From: Jilunia laotingensis
GTDB taxonomy: Bacteria > Bacteroidota > Bacteroidia > Bacteroidales > Bacteroidaceae
Assembly (NCBI RefSeq): GCF_014385165.1
Contig: NZ_JACRTF010000001.1
Location: 2,480,001 to 2,544,000 of the forward strand
Length of the DNA stretch: 64,000 nt
Direction of reading: 5' to 3'
Below the pieces are notes generated by a model. The model searched no databases and was not told where the DNA came from. It was given only the letters and a program-made list of their open reading frames with translations. Positions 7,455 through 15,936 of the stretch are shown here, in pieces. The translations under genes and the position numbers were made by a program. Positions within the stretch are counted from its first letter, which is position 1. Each line of letters opens with the position of its first letter.

Positions 7455-10169
7455 ATGACGCCATTGAAAGCAAATACATTAATATCAATCATACTACTGT
7501 TCATCTTACTGATGTTTTCCGACGATGCCATGTCACAGCGCCGCCGGGACAGGGAAGCCGGCAGGGAAGATATGAATCCTCCTAAGCCTATGGTTTCAGA
7601 CTCTTTGAAATCCGATTCAGTAAGAACCGACTCGCTGGTAATAAGCCGCCCGAAGAAAAAACAGCCACTTGATTCTCCTGTTGTCTACGAAGCTAATGAC
7701 TCCATCGTTTTTGAGGAGGGTGGTTTTGCCCATCTGTATGGAGATGGAAAGGTGAATTACCAGAAAATAGAACTCGGTGCTGAAATAATTACCATGAATA
7801 TGGATAGCAGCACGGTTTATGCACGTGGCGTGAAAGATACGTTAGGAGTGGAAAAAGGGAAACCTGTATTCAAGGACGGGGATACTTCTTACGATACGGA
7901 AGCCATCCGGTATAATTTCAAGAGTAAGAAGGGAATCATTAACAATGTGGTCAGCCAGCAGGGTGAAGGATATGTGACGGGTAACAATGCCAAAAAAGGA
8001 GCGGATGACGAGCTTTTCATGCAGAACGGGCGTTATACGACCTGTGACCATCATGACCATCCCCACTTTTATCTTCAATTGACGAAAGCCAAGGTACGCC
8101 CTAAAAAGAATGTGGTTACGGGACCCGCCTATCTGGTGGTGGAAGACGTACCGTTGCCATTGGCAGTGCCGTTTTTCTTCTTTCCTTTTTCAAGCAGTTA
8201 TTCTTCCGGTTTTATCATGCCGTCTTATATGGACGACTCGGCACGTGGATTCGGCTTGTCGGATGGTGGATACTATTTTGCCATCAGTGATATGATGGAT
8301 TTGAGACTGACCGGAGACATCTTTACCAAAGGATCATGGCGGTTGGGAGTGGAGACGAATTATAATAAACGATATAAATTCTCCGGTTCGTTGATGGCAG
8401 ATTATCAGGTGACCAAACAAGGAGATAAGAACATGCCGGACTATACTGTTGCCAAAGACTTCAAAATTGTTTGGAATCATCGTCAAGATCCCAAGGCGAA
8501 TCCTAACTCTACGTTTTCTGCCAGCGTAAACCTGTCAACCAGTAGTTACGAACGTTCTAATCTTAATAACCTTTACAATTCTCAGCTATTGACGCAAAAT
8601 ATGAAATCGTCAAGTATCAGTTATTCCCGCACATTTCCGGGAATAGGGCTGACACTCTCGGGTACTACCAATATTTCGCAGAACATGAAGGACTCTTCAA
8701 TAGCTGTCACTCTGCCCGACCTTAATATTTCACTGACACGTCGATTTCCTTTCAAGCGTAAGAAAGCTACCGGGGCAGAAAGATGGTATGAAAAGATTTC
8801 TATCCAATATACCGGCCATTTGACAAACACGATACAGACAAAAGACAATCTGCTGTTTAAATCTAATCTCGTCAAAGACTGGCAAAATGCAATGCAGCAT
8901 TTAATTCCTATTAGTGCGACTTTCAGCCTTTTCAAATACTTCAATCTGACTCCGACCTTCAACTACACTGAACGGTGGTATACAAAGAAGATCGAAAGAG
9001 AATATGATGATGATAAAGGGCGGTGGAATCCCACGGATACGATTTATGGATTTCATCGTGTAGCCAATTATAGCATGTCTCTTGGGTTGAGTACAAAACT
9101 CTATGGTATGTACAAACCTCTTTTTATGAAGAAAAAGGAAATTCAGATTCGTCATGTCGTTACTCCGCAGATTAGCATCAGTGGGGCACCGGGCTTTTCG
9201 AAGTATTGGGAACAGCATGAGGATCGGAATGGAAACATGCAGTATTATTCTCCTTATACGGAGCAGAAGTTCGGTTCGGCTCCCCGCCTTAAGCAGGGGA
9301 TAGTAAGCTTCGACCTGTCGAATAACATTGAGATGAAGTATAAGAACAGGAAGGATTCTCTGAAGAAAATTAGTTTGATAGATGAACTGGGTGCTTCTCT
9401 TTCATATGATATGGCAGCCAAGGAAAGGCAGTGGAGCGATTTAGGTTTGCGCCTGCGATTGAAACTGACCAAGAGTTATACCTTTAATATGAATGCCCGG
9501 TTTGCCACATATGCTTATACGTTCGACAAGAATGGTAATGTTACGACAGGCAATCGTACTGAATGGTCTTATGGTCGATTCGGACGTTTCTCCGGATGGG
9601 GTTCTTCATTTAACTATACTTTCAATAACGACACTTGGAAAAAACTGTTCGGGTCGAAAGATGATGAAGACCAGAAGGGAAATGAGGATGGCCAATCCGG
9701 TGATGGGGAGGAGGATGATTCGGTGATTGGAAAGGATTCCGGAAGCAATGAAAAAACAGTAAAGAAGGCTGAAGCTGATGCTGACGGTTATCAGGTGTTT
9801 AAGATGCCATGGTCATTGAGTATAAACTATTCGTTTAATATCAGTGAGGATCGTTCTAAACCGATAAATGTGAATTCGATGCGTTATCCATTCTCTTATA
9901 CGCATAACTTAAATGCTTCCGGTAATGTGAAGTTATCAAATAACTGGCAGGTTACTTTTAACACGGGATATGATTTCCAAGCGAAGGAAATCACTCAGAC
10001 TTCAATGACTATTACCCGTGATTTGCACTGCTTCAGTATGTCCGCAAGTTTGTCGCCTTTCGGACGTTGGAAATACTACAATTTCAGGATCAGTGCCAAT
10101 GCAAGCATCCTTCAGGATTTGAAGTGGGAACAGAGAAGCCAGACGCAGAATAATATACAGTGGTATTGA
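7455..10169 (+). CDS. lptD: LPS-assembly protein LptD-like outer-membrane beta-barrel
   Basis: The protein has 904 residues and matches the large Bacteroidota LptD/OstA proteins that insert lipopolysaccharide into the outer leaflet of the outer membrane. A signal sequence ends around AMSQ (residue 28). Residues about 80-210 form the periplasmic OstA-like beta-jellyroll (DSIVFEEGGFAHLYGDGKVN and IEMTMNM-like strands). A plug/entry segment with FPFSSSYSSGFIMPSY follows near residue 255. The remainder is long amphipathic beta-strand sequence, typical of a barrel. An acidic insert (KDDEDQKGNEDGQSGDGEED, about 735-755) is a low-complexity loop. The last strand ends NNIQWY. The annotation is by family resemblance; the symbol is used in that sense. 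Confidence 0.85.
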   Translation: MTPLKANTLISIILLFILLMFSDDAMSQRRRDREAGREDMNPPKPMVSDSLKSDSVRTDSLVISRPKKKQPLDSPVVYEANDSIVFEEGGFAHLYGDGKVNYQKIELGAEIITMNMDSSTVYARGVKDTLGVEKGKPVFKDGDTSYDTEAIRYNFKSKKGIINNVVSQQGEGYVTGNNAKKGADDELFMQNGRYTTCDHHDHPHFYLQLTKAKVRPKKNVVTGPAYLVVEDVPLPLAVPFFFFPFSSSYSSGFIMPSYMDDSARGFGLSDGGYYFAISDMMDLRLTGDIFTKGSWRLGVETNYNKRYKFSGSLMADYQVTKQGDKNMPDYTVAKDFKIVWNHRQDPKANPNSTFSASVNLSTSSYERSNLNNLYNSQLLTQNMKSSSISYSRTFPGIGLTLSGTTNISQNMKDSSIAVTLPDLNISLTRRFPFKRKKATGAERWYEKISIQYTGHLTNTIQTKDNLLFKSNLVKDWQNAMQHLIPISATFSLFKYFNLTPTFNYTERWYTKKIEREYDDDKGRWNPTDTIYGFHRVANYSMSLGLSTKLYGMYKPLFMKKKEIQIRHVVTPQISISGAPGFSKYWEQHEDRNGNMQYYSPYTEQKFGSAPRLKQGIVSFDLSNNIEMKYKNRKDSLKKISLIDELGASLSYDMAAKERQWSDLGLRLRLKLTKSYTFNMNARFATYAYTFDKNGNVTTGNRTEWSYGRFGRFSGWGSSFNYTFNNDTWKKLFGSKDDEDQKGNEDGQSGDGEEDDSVIGKDSGSNEKTVKKAEADADGYQVFKMPWSLSINYSFNISEDRSKPINVNSMRYPFSYTHNLNASGNVKLSNNWQVTFNTGYDFQAKEITQTSMTITRDLHCFSMSASLSPFGRWKYYNFRISANASILQDLKWEQRSQTQNNIQWY

Positions 10170-10309
10170 TAAGAGATGCTGTCCAGTCTAATGGAGACAG
10201 CTGTAAGTCCCTCTCGTTTGTTTATACTATTCTTTGGTAAATAGCCTGTTTTTGGATAATTATATAAGAGATTGAGTAGGAAATGATGGATTATAATATA
10301 ATATATAAA

Positions 10310-10364
10310 GATTCTACGAATTATATGGCGCTTAATTTTCCAAAGCCATATAATTCGTAGAATC
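10310..10364. terminator. Perfect 20-bp hairpin between convergent genes
   Basis: GATTCTACGAATTATATGGC (10310-10329) and its exact complement (10345-10364) enclose a 15-nt loop. It sits between the convergent lptD and ung stop codons, so it probably ends transcription from both sides. It has no U tract on either side. Confidence 0.6.
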
Positions 10365-10410
10365 CCTGTAAAAGCAAATGAGTGGTAGACTTTTAGATCT
10401 TCCCTGCTAT

Positions 10411-11073
10411 TTACCAATTAATTTCCGTTTGCCCATGAGCCTTTAGATATTCATTCGTCCTGCTGAAATGCTTGTTTCCGAAGAAGCCGTTGTAGGCAGA
10501 AAGGGGAGAAGGATGTGCGGAACTTAACACTAAATGCTTGTTACGATCGATAAAAGCCCCTTTTCGTTGTGCGTAACCACCCCAGAGTATGAATACCAGA
10601 TTTTCCCGTTCTTCGGCTAAAGCCCGGATGGCTGCGTCGGTAAATTCTTCCCATCCGCGACGTTGATGCGAACCCGCCTGATGTGCGCGTACGGTCAGCG
10701 TTGCATTGAGCAACAATACACCTTGCTCTGCCCAACGAGTAAGGTTTCCCGTTGTGGGGGCATCCATGCCCGTATCATCCTTGATCTCCTTGAATATATT
10801 GACAAGGGATGGCGGGAAAGGTACTCCATCGTTGACGGAAAAGCACAGGCCGTGTGCTTGCCCCGGGCCGTGGTAAGGGTCTTGTCCGATAATCACAACT
10901 TTTACTTTGTCGAAAGGGCAAAGATTGAAAGCATTGAATATCAGCTTTCCCGGAGGATAAATAGCATACTGACTATATTCGTTTCGAACGAACTCGGTTA
11001 ATGTACGGAAATAGTCTTTTTCAAATTCTTGTTGCAAATGAGCTTTCCAGCTCTCTTCAATTTGTACGTTCAT
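10411..11073 (-). CDS. ung: Uracil-DNA glycosylase, family 1
   Basis: The enzyme removes uracil from DNA as the first step of base excision repair, in the cytoplasm. It has 220 residues, normal for UNG. The water-activating loop VVIIGQDPYHGPGQAHGL is intact, with the catalytic Asp at residue 65. The uracil-binding LCFSVNDGVPFPPSL, the LLNATLTVR strand and the His loop AHPSPLSAYNGFFG (catalytic His) are all present. It lies 24 bp downstream of asnA on the same strand and is probably co-transcribed, an association without obvious functional link. Confidence is high. Confidence 0.97.
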   Translation of the reverse strand: MNVQIEESWKAHLQQEFEKDYFRTLTEFVRNEYSQYAIYPPGKLIFNAFNLCPFDKVKVVIIGQDPYHGPGQAHGLCFSVNDGVPFPPSLVNIFKEIKDDTGMDAPTTGNLTRWAEQGVLLLNATLTVRAHQAGSHQRRGWEEFTDAAIRALAEERENLVFILWGGYAQRKGAFIDRNKHLVLSSAHPSPLSAYNGFFGNKHFSRTNEYLKAHGQTEINW

Positions 11074-11097
11074 AGTATAATTGTATAAGATAGATGT

Positions 11098-12135
11098 CTA
11101 TATAAGATGTATGTCGAGTGCATCACATTCTTTACGCATCTCCTCAGGCCAGATGCTGGCTTGAATTTCTCCGATGTGGGCTTTACGCAAATAGAACATG
11201 CAGAGGCGTGATTGTCCGATACCACCACCTATCGAGAGAGGAAGCGTGTCATTCAGCAGGCGTTTATGGAAATAAAGTTCCAGGCGTTGTTCCTGGTTTT
11301 CCTCTTTCACTTGACGTAACAATGCCTCCTTATCGACACGGATACCCATGGACGATAATTCGATGGAACGATCTAATACATCGTCCCAAAGCAAAAGATC
11401 ACCGTTGAGTCCGGGTAAGTCATTGAGTCCTTGCGTCGTATAATCATCGTAGTCCGGTGCCCGTCCGTCATGTTTTTTGCCATCGCTTAGCTTGCAACCG
11501 ATGCCGATGATAAACACCGCTCGGTATTTCTGGCAAATAGCGTGTTCACGGTCTTTAGGTTCCAAGTCGGGATATATCTGGCGTAATTCTTCTGCATGGA
11601 TAAAATGCAACTTTTTAGGCAGGCAAGGTTTGATTTGTGGGAACATTTCGTATACCATGTACTCCGTTCGGATCATGGCTGCATAGATGCGATTCACTAT
11701 TTCTTTCAGGAACTCTACAGTTCGTTCTTCGTTTGTCATGACACGTTCCCAGTCCCATTGATCCACATAGAGAGAGTGTAAATTGCCTAATTCTTCGTCC
11801 GAACGGATGGCATTCATGTCCGTATATATGCCATACCCGGGTTCTATGTGATATTCGGCCAGTGTCAGCCTTTTCCATTTAGCGAGCGAGTGTACAACTT
11901 CCGCCTGGGCGTCTCCCAGGTCTTTGATAGGGAAGGAAACCGGACGTTCAATACCGTTGAGGTCATCGTTGATACCCATTCCTTTAAGTACAAAAAGTGG
12001 GGCGGTGACACGACGCAGACGCAGTTCGGATGATAAATTCATCTGAAAGAACTCTTTAATCTGTTTAATTCCGAGTTCGGTCTGCTTCAAGTCTAACAGA
12101 GGTTTGTAATTCTGTGGTTTTATAAGATAACTCAT
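11098..12135 (-). CDS. asnA: Aspartate--ammonia ligase (asparagine synthetase A)
   Basis: ATP-dependent amidation of aspartate with ammonia to give asparagine, yielding AMP and PPi; fold related to class II aminoacyl-tRNA synthetases. It has 345 residues, close to the usual 330. Recognised segments are LRRVTAPLFVLKGMGINDDL, VVHSLAKWKR, YVDQWDWERVM and the C-terminal SIGGGIGQSRLCMFYLRKAHIGE active-site motif. It has its own -7 box 27-34 bp upstream and leads a two-gene unit with ung. Confidence 0.96.
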   Translation of the reverse strand: MSYLIKPQNYKPLLDLKQTELGIKQIKEFFQMNLSSELRLRRVTAPLFVLKGMGINDDLNGIERPVSFPIKDLGDAQAEVVHSLAKWKRLTLAEYHIEPGYGIYTDMNAIRSDEELGNLHSLYVDQWDWERVMTNEERTVEFLKEIVNRIYAAMIRTEYMVYEMFPQIKPCLPKKLHFIHAEELRQIYPDLEPKDREHAICQKYRAVFIIGIGCKLSDGKKHDGRAPDYDDYTTQGLNDLPGLNGDLLLWDDVLDRSIELSSMGIRVDKEALLRQVKEENQEQRLELYFHKRLLNDTLPLSIGGGIGQSRLCMFYLRKAHIGEIQASIWPEEMRKECDALDIHLI

Positions 12136-12161
12136 AAGCCTTTAGTTGTATTATTTGTCGG

Positions 12162-12169
12162 CAAAGATA
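12162..12169 (-). promoter_or_regulatory. -7 box for asnA-ung
   Basis: CAAAGATA on plus reads TATCTTTG on minus, 27 bp from the ATG. Confidence 0.6.
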
Positions 12170-12330
12170 GGAATAATATTGATATGTGTAATGCATATAC
12201 TTCGAAATAATGTCAATATGATAAATGTTTCTCTGTTATGGCTTGCAAAATAATACATAGTCCCTTCCATCGACAGAGCTAATATAAACAAAAAAAAGGA
12301 AAAGATTTAGGAAAATAGGAAGTTTTTGTC

Positions 12331-12338
12331 TATTTTTG
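12331..12338 (+). promoter_or_regulatory. -7 box for the tRNA-Arg gene
   Basis: TATTTTTG lies 18 bp before the mature tRNA 5' end. The upstream region is A-rich without a clear -33 TTTG. Confidence 0.5.
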
Positions 12339-12356
12339 TCCCCGCTAAAGTAACCC

Positions 12357-12428
12357 GGCTCTGTAGTTCAACGAATAGAATGTAGGTTTCCGGTACCTAA
12401 GATAAGGGTTTGATTCCCTTCGGGGCTA
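12357..12428 (+). tRNA. tRNA-Arg, anticodon CCG, with an atypical tertiary pair
   Basis: A full cloverleaf folds by hand. The acceptor is GGCTCTG with CGGGGCT, including three G-U wobbles, one of them at 1-72. The D stem is GTTC/GAAT. The anticodon stem is TAGGT/ACCTA around loop TTCCGGT, anticodon CCG at 12390-12392. The T stem is AAGGG/CCCTT. CCA is not encoded, as usual in Bacteroides. The D loop reads AACGAATA (G18 then A at 19) and the T loop reads TTTGATT (T at 56). The nearly invariant G19-C56 pair is therefore A19-U56. A -7 box and a terminator flank the gene, so it is probably expressed. Confidence 0.85.
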
Positions 12429-12432
12429 CAAT

Positions 12433-12477
12433 AAAAGCGCTGATTCATTTTATTATAAAATGCATTAGCGCTTTTTT
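12433..12477 (+). terminator. Rho-independent terminator after the tRNA
   Basis: AAAAGCGCT (12433-12441) pairs with AGCGCTTTT, extended through an imperfect CATTTTA/TAAAATG stem, and ends in six T residues (to 12477). Confidence 0.85.
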
Positions 12478-12587
12478 CATGACTACCGTGCAAAGCATAT
12501 TCTGTATCCTGTGTGCATCTCATCCATGCGTTATTTGCCTGCTTATGTTATTCCGGTCGTCTAAATTGATTATATGTTATTTTGAGA

Positions 12588-13298
12588 TTACTTCCTATCG
12601 ATATTCTGTTCAATGCTTTCGATGAAGCTTTCCCATCCGTTGCAGAGTGCCTGCATCGATGGAAATAATGCATTGGCCCCTTCGTCCAGTAATATTTGGT
12701 CATCCAAAGGGCCGGTGTTGACAGCTATGGTAAAGATGCCGGCTGCCACACCTGCTTGTACACCTAAAGGAGCATTTTCTATTACGACTGCTTCGTTGGC
12801 TTTCAACCCTCCTTTCTCCAATGCCATCAGATAAGGCTCCGGATCGGGCTTGCCATGTTTTACATCGAAAGCGGTCACCATCAGTTCTTGGTGGAACATT
12901 CCCGGGAAATTATGTTCAAGGCGGTCTAACAATGAACGTTGTCCGGAACCGGTAACTACCATCGGTATCAGGCCGGCTGCTTTTATTTTTTGCAATAATT
13001 CCCAAGCACCCGGCATAGGTTCAGGTTCAGGGTAACGGTTGAATACTTCACTTTTTTCCCGGTAAATATTTTCTATCTCCTCTTGAGTAGCGTTGCGGCC
13101 GAACTGACGTTGGCAGACAATATTAATGGTGCCTGCACCGGTACGTCCTTCATGCAGATATGCTTCTTCACGACTGAGGTTGAGCCCGTGGGCTTGCATC
13201 GTTTCATGCCAGGCAGCGGAGTGGTAAGGCATAGAATTGAATAGAACGCCGTCCATGTCGAATAGTACGGCTTTTAAATGTATTTCTTTTTGGAACAT
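12588..13298 (-). CDS. HAD-superfamily hydrolase, beta-phosphoglucomutase-like (subfamily IA)
   Basis: Cytoplasmic phosphatase or phosphomutase. Motif I is AVLFDMDGVLFNSMPYH, with the nucleophile and acid/base Asp pair (DMD). The helical cap follows (HETMQAHGLNLSREEAYLHE, GRTGAGTIN). Motif II is MVVTGSG, motif III has the Lys in FDVKHGKPDPEPYL, and motif IV is VIENAPLGVQAGVAAG. The substrate is unknown; sugar phosphates are common for this group. The frame is open to 13448, but the region upstream of 13298 overlaps divergent promoters, so MFQKEIHLKAV at 13298 (236 residues) is preferred. Confidence 0.88.
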   Translation of the reverse strand: MFQKEIHLKAVLFDMDGVLFNSMPYHSAAWHETMQAHGLNLSREEAYLHEGRTGAGTINIVCQRQFGRNATQEEIENIYREKSEVFNRYPEPEPMPGAWELLQKIKAAGLIPMVVTGSGQRSLLDRLEHNFPGMFHQELMVTAFDVKHGKPDPEPYLMALEKGGLKANEAVVIENAPLGVQAGVAAGIFTIAVNTGPLDDQILLDEGANALFPSMQALCNGWESFIESIEQNIDRK

Positions 13299-13327
13299 CT
13301 TCTGTGAATCTATTGATTTTCTAACTG

Positions 13328-13335
13328 CAAAGTTA
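13328..13335 (-). promoter_or_regulatory. -7 box for the HAD gene
   Basis: CAAAGTTA reads TAACTTTG on the minus strand, 30 bp upstream of the chosen ATG at 13298. Confidence 0.55.
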
Positions 13336-13342
13336 CGCTTTT

Positions 13343-13373
13343 TTTGCAAATTCGGATATAATGTGTATTTTTG
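13343..13373 (+). promoter_or_regulatory. Promoter of the small lipoprotein gene
   Basis: TTTG at 13343-13346 and TATTTTTG at 13366-13373 are 19 bp apart. Because transcription starts after 13373, the ATG at 13400 is the real start and not the one at 13361. Confidence 0.7.
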
Positions 13374-13399
13374 TAGCGGAAACAAGAGAACTGTGTTAC

Positions 13400-13906
13400 A
13401 TGAAAAAACTACTTCTTGCATCGCTATTGCCATTGACCTTAGCTTCATGTTCGGACACGGCTGAGAGTCCTGTTATTGAGATAACGGGGTTCTTCATTAA
13501 TGATAATCCGGTTGATTACAGTCGTGAGATGGAGGTTCTGCCTGTACTAAAAGTGAATGATGAAGTCACCGTTTCGCTGAAATTGGATGGGAACGGAGAA
13601 GATCTGAACACTTTTATCGTAAAGGAGGAACAGGAACAGTTATATATCGAAGATTTCCAGTTGCCGGTTCAGGGTGTCTCTTCAGACAAGAACTTTACTA
13701 AATTGGAGGAAGGGATTGTCGGATTCGAAAACGGTGTTCGACAAGTGGAAGTGACGGTGAAGGCACGGGTACAATCGGTTACTGATGAAGATGCCATACT
13801 TTCGTTTTATCTGTTCTCGAGAGCTGAATGTGATGGTGCCCAGCAAGAAATAGAATTGAAAACGGAAGAGGTGGAAGAGGCTTCTTTCATTGCAATCGGA
13901 AGATAG
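13400..13906 (+). CDS. Small lipoprotein of unknown function
   Basis: The protein has 168 residues. The N-terminus MKKLLLASLLPLTLASC is a clear lipoprotein signal, with the lipidated Cys at residue 17. The rest is predicted beta-rich, with alternating strands such as VLKVNDEVTVSLKLDGNG and VRQVEVTVKARVQS. I recognise no catalytic motif. It has its own promoter and is divergent from the HAD gene and convergent with the TPR regulator. Envelope location is supported by the signal; function is unknown. Confidence 0.8.
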   Translation: MKKLLLASLLPLTLASCSDTAESPVIEITGFFINDNPVDYSREMEVLPVLKVNDEVTVSLKLDGNGEDLNTFIVKEEQEQLYIEDFQLPVQGVSSDKNFTKLEEGIVGFENGVRQVEVTVKARVQSVTDEDAILSFYLFSRAECDGAQQEIELKTEEVEEASFIAIGR

Positions 13907-13994
13907 GTCGAGCCGGAATACGGAGCTTTATTTTTGAGTGCATACCGGGTTCTATGTCGATGATGAAGATAGACGGGGGCAATAATCTTTTATT

Positions 13995-15776
13995 TCAGAG
14001 ATTGCGAAGGAAATCGTCTATGGATGTCTCACCGGCAATGTCAAGTTTCTTTTTTAGCCGATAACGGCTCATTTTCACGCTGTCAGGCGAAACGGACAGA
14101 AGTTGTGCTATTTCCTTGGCTCTCATTCCTATCTTTATATAGGCGCAAAGCCGTAATTCGTTTTCTGTCATGTCTTTCGATAGATGTTTGAGCTTTGTGA
14201 AGAAAAGAGGGTGTACCTGTTCAAAGTGAAGCTTGAATTCATTCCACTCTTCATCGAAACTTAAACAGTTTTTAATCAGTGCTTCCACTTCCTTTCTATA
14301 TTTCTCGATATCGCTTTTTTGTCCATCACAGCTCTCTGTCATTTGGAGTATTTTACTCAGTACAAGGTTCTTGTTGGATAACAGTAAGAGGGAAGTACTG
14401 ATTTCCCGGTTTCTTGAATCGATCGTTTGAGTGAATTCCTGCTTTTGGAGTTGAGAAAGGTTCTTTTCATGAAGCAGTTTTTCATTCAGTTGCCTGTTCT
14501 CCATCTCTTTCAGTTCTTTCTGTTGGAATACGATTTTTTTCTGTTTGATGACAATCAGTAAAGTCAACAGTATGACGAGGATAATTCCGGTTCCCGACAG
14601 TATGACAATGGTTGTTTGCTTCTTTTTTATTATATATTCATCTTGTGCCAGTTTGAGCTGGTTCTGATAGTTCGCCAACATATATTTAGCCTCTGTCCGG
14701 TTGACGAGAGAGAGTCGCTCATTGTCCAGTAATAAGTTTCGGATAGAATCATATTCGGTAAAATAGTGGAAAGCACTGTCGAATTGGTGCTTTTGCGAAA
14801 AAGAGAGGGCGAGTCCCACATAGGTTCCCATCAGTCGATTCGGTATGTTGTGCCGGAGATAATATCTTTTTACCTGTTTCAGGTATTTCTGGCAGGAGTC
14901 GGCTTGATTGATACGTAGGTAATAGCCACCTATATTTTGGAGGATTGATATTTTAGCATATTCATTGTTTATAGAATTCGAAAGTTCCAATGCCTTTCGG
15001 TAATATTTGAATGACAAATCTTTTTGTTCATTTTGAGCCAGGCACGAACCGAGATTAGTATAGGCTGCTAATTGGAGATAGGTATCATTCGTTGCCTCTA
15101 TTGCAGGGAGAAGTTCTGTTATGAGGCGGATCGCTTTCTCTTTCTCGCCTAAATAATACGTTGTTGTATAGATGCCCAGTAATGTACTCAGGCATTCTTT
15201 CTTTTTTTGCTGTGCCTCATAATAGTTCAATGATTTGCGTGCATAAGTGATAGAGTTATTGTATTCGCCTATTGTCTTGAATAGATTACTGATGGAGTAG
15301 TTGATTTTCGCTATGTATTCCTGATTGTTTGCCTTTTCCATAAATTCCAATGCTTTCAGTCCGCAGTTCAAGGCACCGGGATATTCATTGGAGAGGTTTT
15401 TGACCATCGATAAGGAAAAATACAGCAGACCGTATTCAAAAGGATGATGGACGCTATCGCAGTGTTGCATGACGGTGCGTATATCTTGTGTTTCCAGTTG
15501 TGGAATCTGCTCGGAGATGTACGAAGAAGAAACCTGATGATAAATGACTCGCGAACGAAACTCCGGATCGTTTCCTAAATTTTGCGCAAGAGCTGATAAT
15601 TCATTTACTAGAGAATCGGTCTTGGTTATGTCTATATTTTGGTTCTCGGTTATTTCAACACAGAGGGAATCAAATCGTTTGATACTGTCTTGATGTGTCT
15701 TTTCTTTGCCATAAAGATGTATGGGAAGCAAGAAGAAAATGAAAAAATAGATGTGTATTGTTTTGTAGGTTGTCAT
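13995..15776 (-). CDS. Membrane-anchored TPR protein with C-terminal LuxR-like HTH
   Basis: The protein has 593 residues. A signal-like N-terminus is followed by TPR units over about residues 60-380 (for example AYTNLGSCLAQNEQKDLSFK and ILQNIGGYYLRINQADSCQK). One membrane helix follows (TIVILSGTGIILVILLTLLIVI, about 390-411). A charged coiled coil (KKIVFQQKELKEMENRQLNE) leads to a C-terminal HTH (ENELRLCAYIKIGMRAKEIA and SVSPDSVKMSRYRLKKKL) resembling LuxR/GerE. The layout suggests a sensor with outside TPRs and an inside DNA-binding domain. It is divergent from the secreted protein at 15937, whose promoter lies between them, so control of that gene is a natural inference. Start 15776 is preferred over 15803 because MTTYKT begins the signal segment. 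Confidence 0.85.
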   Translation of the reverse strand: MTTYKTIHIYFFIFFLLPIHLYGKEKTHQDSIKRFDSLCVEITENQNIDITKTDSLVNELSALAQNLGNDPEFRSRVIYHQVSSSYISEQIPQLETQDIRTVMQHCDSVHHPFEYGLLYFSLSMVKNLSNEYPGALNCGLKALEFMEKANNQEYIAKINYSISNLFKTIGEYNNSITYARKSLNYYEAQQKKKECLSTLLGIYTTTYYLGEKEKAIRLITELLPAIEATNDTYLQLAAYTNLGSCLAQNEQKDLSFKYYRKALELSNSINNEYAKISILQNIGGYYLRINQADSCQKYLKQVKRYYLRHNIPNRLMGTYVGLALSFSQKHQFDSAFHYFTEYDSIRNLLLDNERLSLVNRTEAKYMLANYQNQLKLAQDEYIIKKKQTTIVILSGTGIILVILLTLLIVIKQKKIVFQQKELKEMENRQLNEKLLHEKNLSQLQKQEFTQTIDSRNREISTSLLLLSNKNLVLSKILQMTESCDGQKSDIEKYRKEVEALIKNCLSFDEEWNEFKLHFEQVHPLFFTKLKHLSKDMTENELRLCAYIKIGMRAKEIAQLLSVSPDSVKMSRYRLKKKLDIAGETSIDDFLRNL

Positions 15777-15883
15777 AAGTGTTTCCGGATGTCCTTTTTG
15801 CAAATATCGTTATTTTCTTCGATTAAATGGCATTATTTTCATGCTTTTACCATTTTCGTTACCTTTTGTATACTAAGAAAATG

Positions 15884-15913
15884 TTTGTGCTATTCGGTAA
15901 ATGCGTACTTTTG
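15884..15913 (+). promoter_or_regulatory. Promoter of the secreted FN3 protein gene
   Basis: TTTG at 15884-15887 and TACTTTTG at 15906-15913 are 18 bp apart. This excludes the upstream ATG at 15901 as the start. Confidence 0.7.
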
Positions 15914-15936
15914 GCACAAAACCAATATATATTATT

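Noticed and set aside
12357..12428. tRNA gene as a phage or island attachment site
   Set aside because: No integrase and no repeat of the tRNA 3' end in the downstream sequence.
13361..13399. N-terminal extension of the small lipoprotein
   Set aside because: It overlaps the -7 box at 13366-13373; the lipoprotein signal begins at 13400.
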